Part shown: positions 61,241-64,000 of the stretch, piece after piece
How positions within the stretch are numbered: position 1 is the stretch's first letter
Layout of the letters: the number at the start of each line of letters is the position of its first letter
Assembly: GCA_017451225.1 (NCBI GenBank)
Contig: JAFSPZ010000028.1
Span: forward strand, 62,001-126,000
Origin: Muribaculaceae bacterium
GTDB taxonomy: Bacteria > Bacteroidota > Bacteroidia > Bacteroidales > Muribaculaceae
Direction of reading: 5' to 3'
DNA: 64,000 nucleotides
Translations under genes and position numbers: made by a program
The notes under the pieces: model-generated
What the model saw: the letters and a program-made list of their open reading frames with translations, nothing else
What the model was told of the DNA's origin: nothing
Database searches by the model: none

Positions 61241-62494
61241 TTACTCGCCCTTGATGGCAGCAACTCCGGGAAGGGTCTTGCCCTCGATAGCTTCGAGCAT
61301 AGCACCACCGCCAGTTGATACGTAAGATACCTGATCAGCGAGACCAAATTTGTTGACAGCGGCAACCGAGTCGCCACCTCCAACGAGTGAATAAGCACCG
61401 TTTTTGGTTGCTTCGGCTACATATTTTGCGATTTCACCTGTACCCTTGGCAAAGTTTTCAAACTCAAATACGCCCACAGGACCATTCCAGAGAATTGTTT
61501 TGCTCTTCATGATAATCTCTTTCCAAAGAGCAAGAGAAGCAGGGCTGGCATCCATGCCTTCCCATCCGTCCTCGATATTGTGAGTGTCGAAGATGCGTTG
61601 CTCAGTGTCGTTGCTGAACTCTCGACCTGCCACGGTGGCTACCGAAAGCTGCACGTGAACGCCTTTCTTCTTGGCTTCGGCAAGCACATTAAGTGCCTCG
61701 GGCATGAGGTCGTCCTCATGAAGCGAGTTGCCAATTTTGCCACCTTCCGCCTTAAAGAAGGTGAATCCCATGCCACCTCCAATGATTAGGTTGTCAACCT
61801 TGTCGAGAAGATTCTTGATAACAGCAAGTTTTGACGAAACCTTGCTACCACCAATAATAGCGGTGAAAGGATGTTGAGCATTCTTGAGAACATTGTCGAT
61901 AGCTGTTACCTCCTTTTCCATGAGCAGACCGAGCATTTTGTTGTCATCATCGAAGTAATCGGCAATAACAGCAGTAGATGCATGACGACGGTGAGCTGTA
62001 CCGAAAGCGTCGTTTACGTAGCAGTCCGCATAGCTAGCGAGAGTCTTTGCAAAATCTGCTTGGCGGGCTTTCATTTCCTTTTTGGCGTCGTCATAAGCGG
62101 GATCTTCCTTGTCAATACCAACAGGCTTGCCTTCCTCTTCGGGATAGAAGCGCAGGTTTTCAAGAAGTAGTACCTCTCCTGGTTTTAGTTCAGCGGCAGC
62201 GTCGGCAGCATTGGCACAATCAGGAGCAAATTTCACCTCAGTTCCTAACGCTGTAGCAACTGCATCAACAATCTGACTGAGCGAAAGTTTTGCATTTACT
62301 TTGCCTTTAGGCTTGCCCATGTGTGACATTACCACTAGAGATCCGCCATCGGAAAGAATCTTCTTGAGGGTGGGCAACGCACCGCGAATGCGGGTGTCGT
62401 CGGTTATCATACCTTCTTCGTTCAAGGGAACGTTGAAATCAACACGCACTATTGCCTTTTTACCAGCAAAGTTGTAATCATTAAAATTAGCCAT
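61241..62494 (-). CDS. pgk: Phosphoglycerate kinase
   Basis: A 417-residue glycolytic enzyme that transfers phosphate from 1,3-bisphosphoglycerate to ADP. The N-terminal signature is [13 protein letters not shown], then SHMGKPKGK near residue 58 and [14 protein letters not shown] near residue 113. The hinge and C-terminal nucleotide domain include [14 protein letters not shown] [11 protein letters not shown] near residue 212 and a C-terminal GGGDSVAA near residue 373. It is a single-gene unit with its own -7 element (62537-62544). Confidence 0.97.
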   Translation of the reverse strand: MANFNDYNFAGKKAIVRVDFNVPLNEEGMITDDTRIRGALPTLKKILSDGGSLVVMSHMGKPKGKVNAKLSLSQIVDAVATALGTEVKFAPDCANAADAAAELKPGEVLLLENLRFYPEEEGKPVGIDKEDPAYDDAKKEMKARQADFAKTLASYADCYVNDAFGTAHRRHASTAVIADYFDDDNKMLGLLMEKEVTAIDNVLKNAQHPFTAIIGGSKVSSKLAVIKNLLDKVDNLIIGGGMGFTFFKAEGGKIGNSLHEDDLMPEALNVLAEAKKKGVHVQLSVATVAGREFSNDTEQRIFDTHNIEDGWEGMDASPASLALWKEIIMKSKTILWNGPVGVFEFENFAKGTGEIAKYVAEATKNGAYSLVGGGDSVAAVNKFGLADQVSYVSTGGGAMLEAIEGKTLPGVAAIKGE

Positions 62495-62536
62495 TTTGAA
62501 ATGTTATTAAATTATTACCTGTAAAATTTCTGTTTG

Positions 62537-62544
62537 CAAAGATA
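62537..62544 (-). promoter_or_regulatory. -7 promoter element for pgk
   Basis: TATCTTTG on the minus strand, exact consensus, 43 nt before the ATG at 62494. Confidence 0.6.
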
Positions 62545-62589
62545 ATAATAATCAATGAATTTCAGTTTAATAAAGTCTTAAAAATAATT

Positions 62590-62630
62590 TATAAAAAACA
62601 GCGCAGCCAATTTTTGTTTTGACTGCGCTG
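62590..62630 (-). terminator. Terminator after the M23 peptidase gene
   Basis: Perfect 8-bp repeat CAGCGCAG (62599-62606)/CTGCGCTG (62623-62630), followed on the minus strand by TTTTTTAT. Confidence 0.82.
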
Positions 62631-62661
62631 AGTTATAGAATAGGAAAGTAGTTTCTTGTGG

Positions 62662-63447
62662 TTAACGGCGACGACGGCTACTGCCACTGCTTGCGCTTTG
62701 GCGCTGATTGTTGGCGTTGTCATTACTATTCTTATTGAAAGTGTAGCGGTCGTGTTGGATTCTGCCATTAGTGAAGTCAAAGATCTTCTCTGGATTAATA
62801 GCAACACCCATGTAACGAGTTTCAAAATGGAGGTGTGGGCCAGTACTACGTCCAGTGTTTCCACTGAGGGCAATAGGAGTACCAGCTTTCACATGCTGGT
62901 TGGGCTTAACCAAGAATTTTGAAAGGTGGCCATAAACAGTTTCCATACCATTGTCATGGCGAACAATAACATAGAATCCATAGCCATTACGCTCAAACTT
63001 AGTGAGACGAACCTTGCCAGAGAAAGCAGAGCGAACAGTATCACCTACAGATGCTTTCAGGTCAACGCCATAATGCATTCTTCCGAATTGCTTGCGATAT
63101 CCAAAGTGAGAAGTAACAACTTTATGCTTCACAGGCATATGATATCTTGATACATCGATTACTTTTGAATTGGGAATTGTAGAATTCTGATATGGATTCA
63201 CCCTATCGCTGTTCCATCCTTCACTATAGATGTCGGCTTGGTCGGCTTCTTTGTCGCCATAAAGACCGCGAGCGTAGTTCTGTGATTCTTCAACTTTTAT
63301 TTTGTCTTTTACACGGTTTTGTTTAGCTAAAAGGTTACGGTGTTTAGATCGATAGTCATTTACTGATTGAGAATTTGCTGCAAGGCTAACCGATATTATT
63401 GCCATACCAAGAATAGCCAGACGCAGTGTACTAAAATAAAACTTCAT
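62662..63447 (-). CDS. Secreted M23 family metallopeptidase (LytM-like)
   Basis: A 261-residue protein with a signal peptide (LAILGMAIISVSLAANSQ). The middle carries a short basic coiled-coil-like segment (KHRNLLAKQNRVKDKIK). The LytM domain spans about residues 105-220: HYGVDLKA near residue 123 and HLHFETRY near residue 206 carry the His, Asp and His zinc ligands, so it should be active against peptidoglycan cross-links. The C-terminus is low in complexity and ends in an arginine run (SGSSRRRR). It is preceded by a structured leader and two candidate -7 elements. Confidence 0.93.
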   Translation of the reverse strand: MKFYFSTLRLAILGMAIISVSLAANSQSVNDYRSKHRNLLAKQNRVKDKIKVEESQNYARGLYGDKEADQADIYSEGWNSDRVNPYQNSTIPNSKVIDVSRYHMPVKHKVVTSHFGYRKQFGRMHYGVDLKASVGDTVRSAFSGKVRLTKFERNGYGFYVIVRHDNGMETVYGHLSKFLVKPNQHVKAGTPIALSGNTGRSTGPHLHFETRYMGVAINPEKIFDFTNGRIQHDRYTFNKNSNDNANNQRQSASSGSSRRRR

Positions 63448-63467
63448 AACTTACTTTTTAAGAGTTT

Positions 63468-63569
63468 CAAGAAGCCTCAAAAGAATATAATTTTCAATGT
63501 GGAGTGAGGTGGTGGGCCCAGTTTGTAAAGCCTCACCTCGGGCTTCTTGTTGACCTCAAAATTGGGTCA
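63468..63569 (-). ncRNA. Structured leader upstream of the M23 gene (candidate RNA element)
   Basis: Between the M23 start and its -7 element lie nested inverted repeats: CAAGAAGCC (63468-63476) with GGCTTCTTG (63541-63549), perfect over 9 bp; inside it GTGAGG (63504-63509) with CCTCAC (63531-63536); a GGGCCC palindrome in the loop; and a separate hairpin TGACC/GGTCA (63551-63569). Read on the minus strand this would form the M23 leader. It matches no riboswitch I recognise. It may be a cis-acting element or a separate small RNA. Confidence 0.4.
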
Positions 63570-63588
63570 CTACATTTTTTTGAACGCA

Positions 63589-63596
63589 CAAAATTA
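63589..63596 (-). promoter_or_regulatory. -7 promoter element for the M23 gene (proximal)
   Basis: TAATTTTG on the minus strand, exact consensus. Transcription from here would include the whole structured leader (about 135 nt). Confidence 0.5.
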
Positions 63597-63760
63597 GGCA
63601 TTTATTACGACATAGGACTAATTTTGGCCGCTAAAAAGTGTAAAAGTTTGTCTTTATTGTTTAATAAGGCTTTGTAATAATCTGTAATTCAGGCGTTTGT
63701 AAAACATGGGCGTTTAGGCCCTATTTTTATGCTGAAAAACAATAAGTGCGTTTTTCTTTG

Positions 63761-63768
63761 CAAAGATA
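63761..63768 (-). promoter_or_regulatory. Second -7 element upstream of the M23 gene (distal)
   Basis: TATCTTTG on the minus strand, exact consensus, about 315 nt before the M23 ATG. It could be an alternative promoter or serve an unannotated small RNA. Confidence 0.4.
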
Positions 63769-63879
63769 ATAAAATCATTTAAGAGCTAAAAATGTGTAGT
63801 TGATAATTTTAATTTAGAATGAAATAAACTTGTTAATAATTAAATTAAGTTAGTTGTTTATTATTCTAAAAAAAAACAT

Positions 63880-63887
63880 TATATTTG
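63880..63887 (+). promoter_or_regulatory. -7 promoter element for a gene beyond the right edge
   Basis: TATATTTG, exact consensus, followed by CACC as in other strong promoters here. It points out of the window; what it transcribes is not seen. Confidence 0.55.
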
Positions 63888-64000
63888 CACCGAAAAAAGA
63901 GTATGTGATGCACTTTTCTAATGGTTTTAGATAACAAATGTGTCACGTTTGGACTAATTGCAATTAATGAGAGATAACTACTATATTACATGTTTTAAGT

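Larger units (their letters stand above)
63597..64000 (+). other. Right-end intergenic stretch without a complete gene
   Basis: About 400 nt with no supportable coding region. It holds the distal minus-strand -7 element and a strong plus-strand -7 element at 63880-63887. An ATG at 63967 opens a frame (MRDNYY...) that is still open at the window edge, but eleven codons are not enough to call a gene. Confidence 0.5.

Noticed and set aside
1..64000. CRISPR arrays, insertion sequences, integrases or phage genes
   Set aside because: No direct-repeat arrays, transposase-like frames or attachment-site duplications were found while reading the window.

Overview
The window looks like chromosome from a member of the order Bacteroidales (phylum Bacteroidota), most likely a gut anaerobe. 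The evidence is AT-rich DNA with about twenty copies of the Bacteroidota promoter -7 element TAnnTTTG, several paired with a TTG-type -33 element. Gene content agrees: pyrophosphate-dependent phosphofructokinase, MutA/MutB methylmalonyl-CoA mutase, B12-dependent ribonucleotide reductase, archaeal-type ProS, and families typical of this phylum (DUF4290, DUF5063). The family within Bacteroidales cannot be fixed by eye. No insertion sequence, integrase, phage gene or CRISPR array was seen.

Layout. Positions 1-5.9 kb hold housekeeping genes: a truncated Nif3-family protein, a lipoprotein, a FlK-like thioesterase, a THUMP-like methyltransferase, aspS and tRNA-Pro. Positions 6.0-28.6 kb are a large surface-polysaccharide locus. 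It begins with a promoter and a ~220-nt AT-rich leader, then the export lipoprotein, the Wzc-like co-polymerase/kinase, a WecC-like UDP-sugar dehydrogenase and a WecA/MraY-type initiating transferase. These are followed by an EpsG-like polymerase, glycosyltransferases, a second large membrane protein, a TupA-like protein and a DUF354/Gfo-Idh/unknown trio. A strong bidirectional hairpin at 20977-21017 separates this from a flippase on the minus strand. A second plus-strand unit encodes a GT2, a cytidylyltransferase-PLP enzyme fusion and an ornithine-cyclodeaminase-like protein. Facing it is a minus-strand LicD transferase-flippase pair. The fusion, the cyclodeaminase homologue and LicD look like a pathway for making and attaching a CDP-activated amino-alcohol phosphate, and this is the most interesting part of the window.

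Positions 28.8-53.7 kb are mostly core metabolism and information processing: PFP, nitroreductase, tsaB-DUF4290-rimM, an OmpA-like protein, proS and a divergent ThiE-like protein. Next come nrdJ, a 5'-nucleotidase with a small beta-grasp protein, yicC-gmk-nadD-DUF5063, an M18 aminopeptidase, a phosphohexomutase, an acyltransferase, an omega-amidase-like hydrolase and an RlhA-like U32 protein. The stretch ends with tRNA-Met(CAU), an M16 homologue lacking its zinc motif, kdsB and an outer-membrane barrel.

Positions 53.8-64 kb carry mutB-mutA (propionate/succinate metabolism), a divergent polyprenyl-phosphate GT plus YfhO pair, pgk and an M23 peptidase with a structured upstream region. The window ends just after a clear plus-strand promoter whose gene lies beyond it. 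Convergent gene pairs are often closed by bidirectional hairpin terminators.
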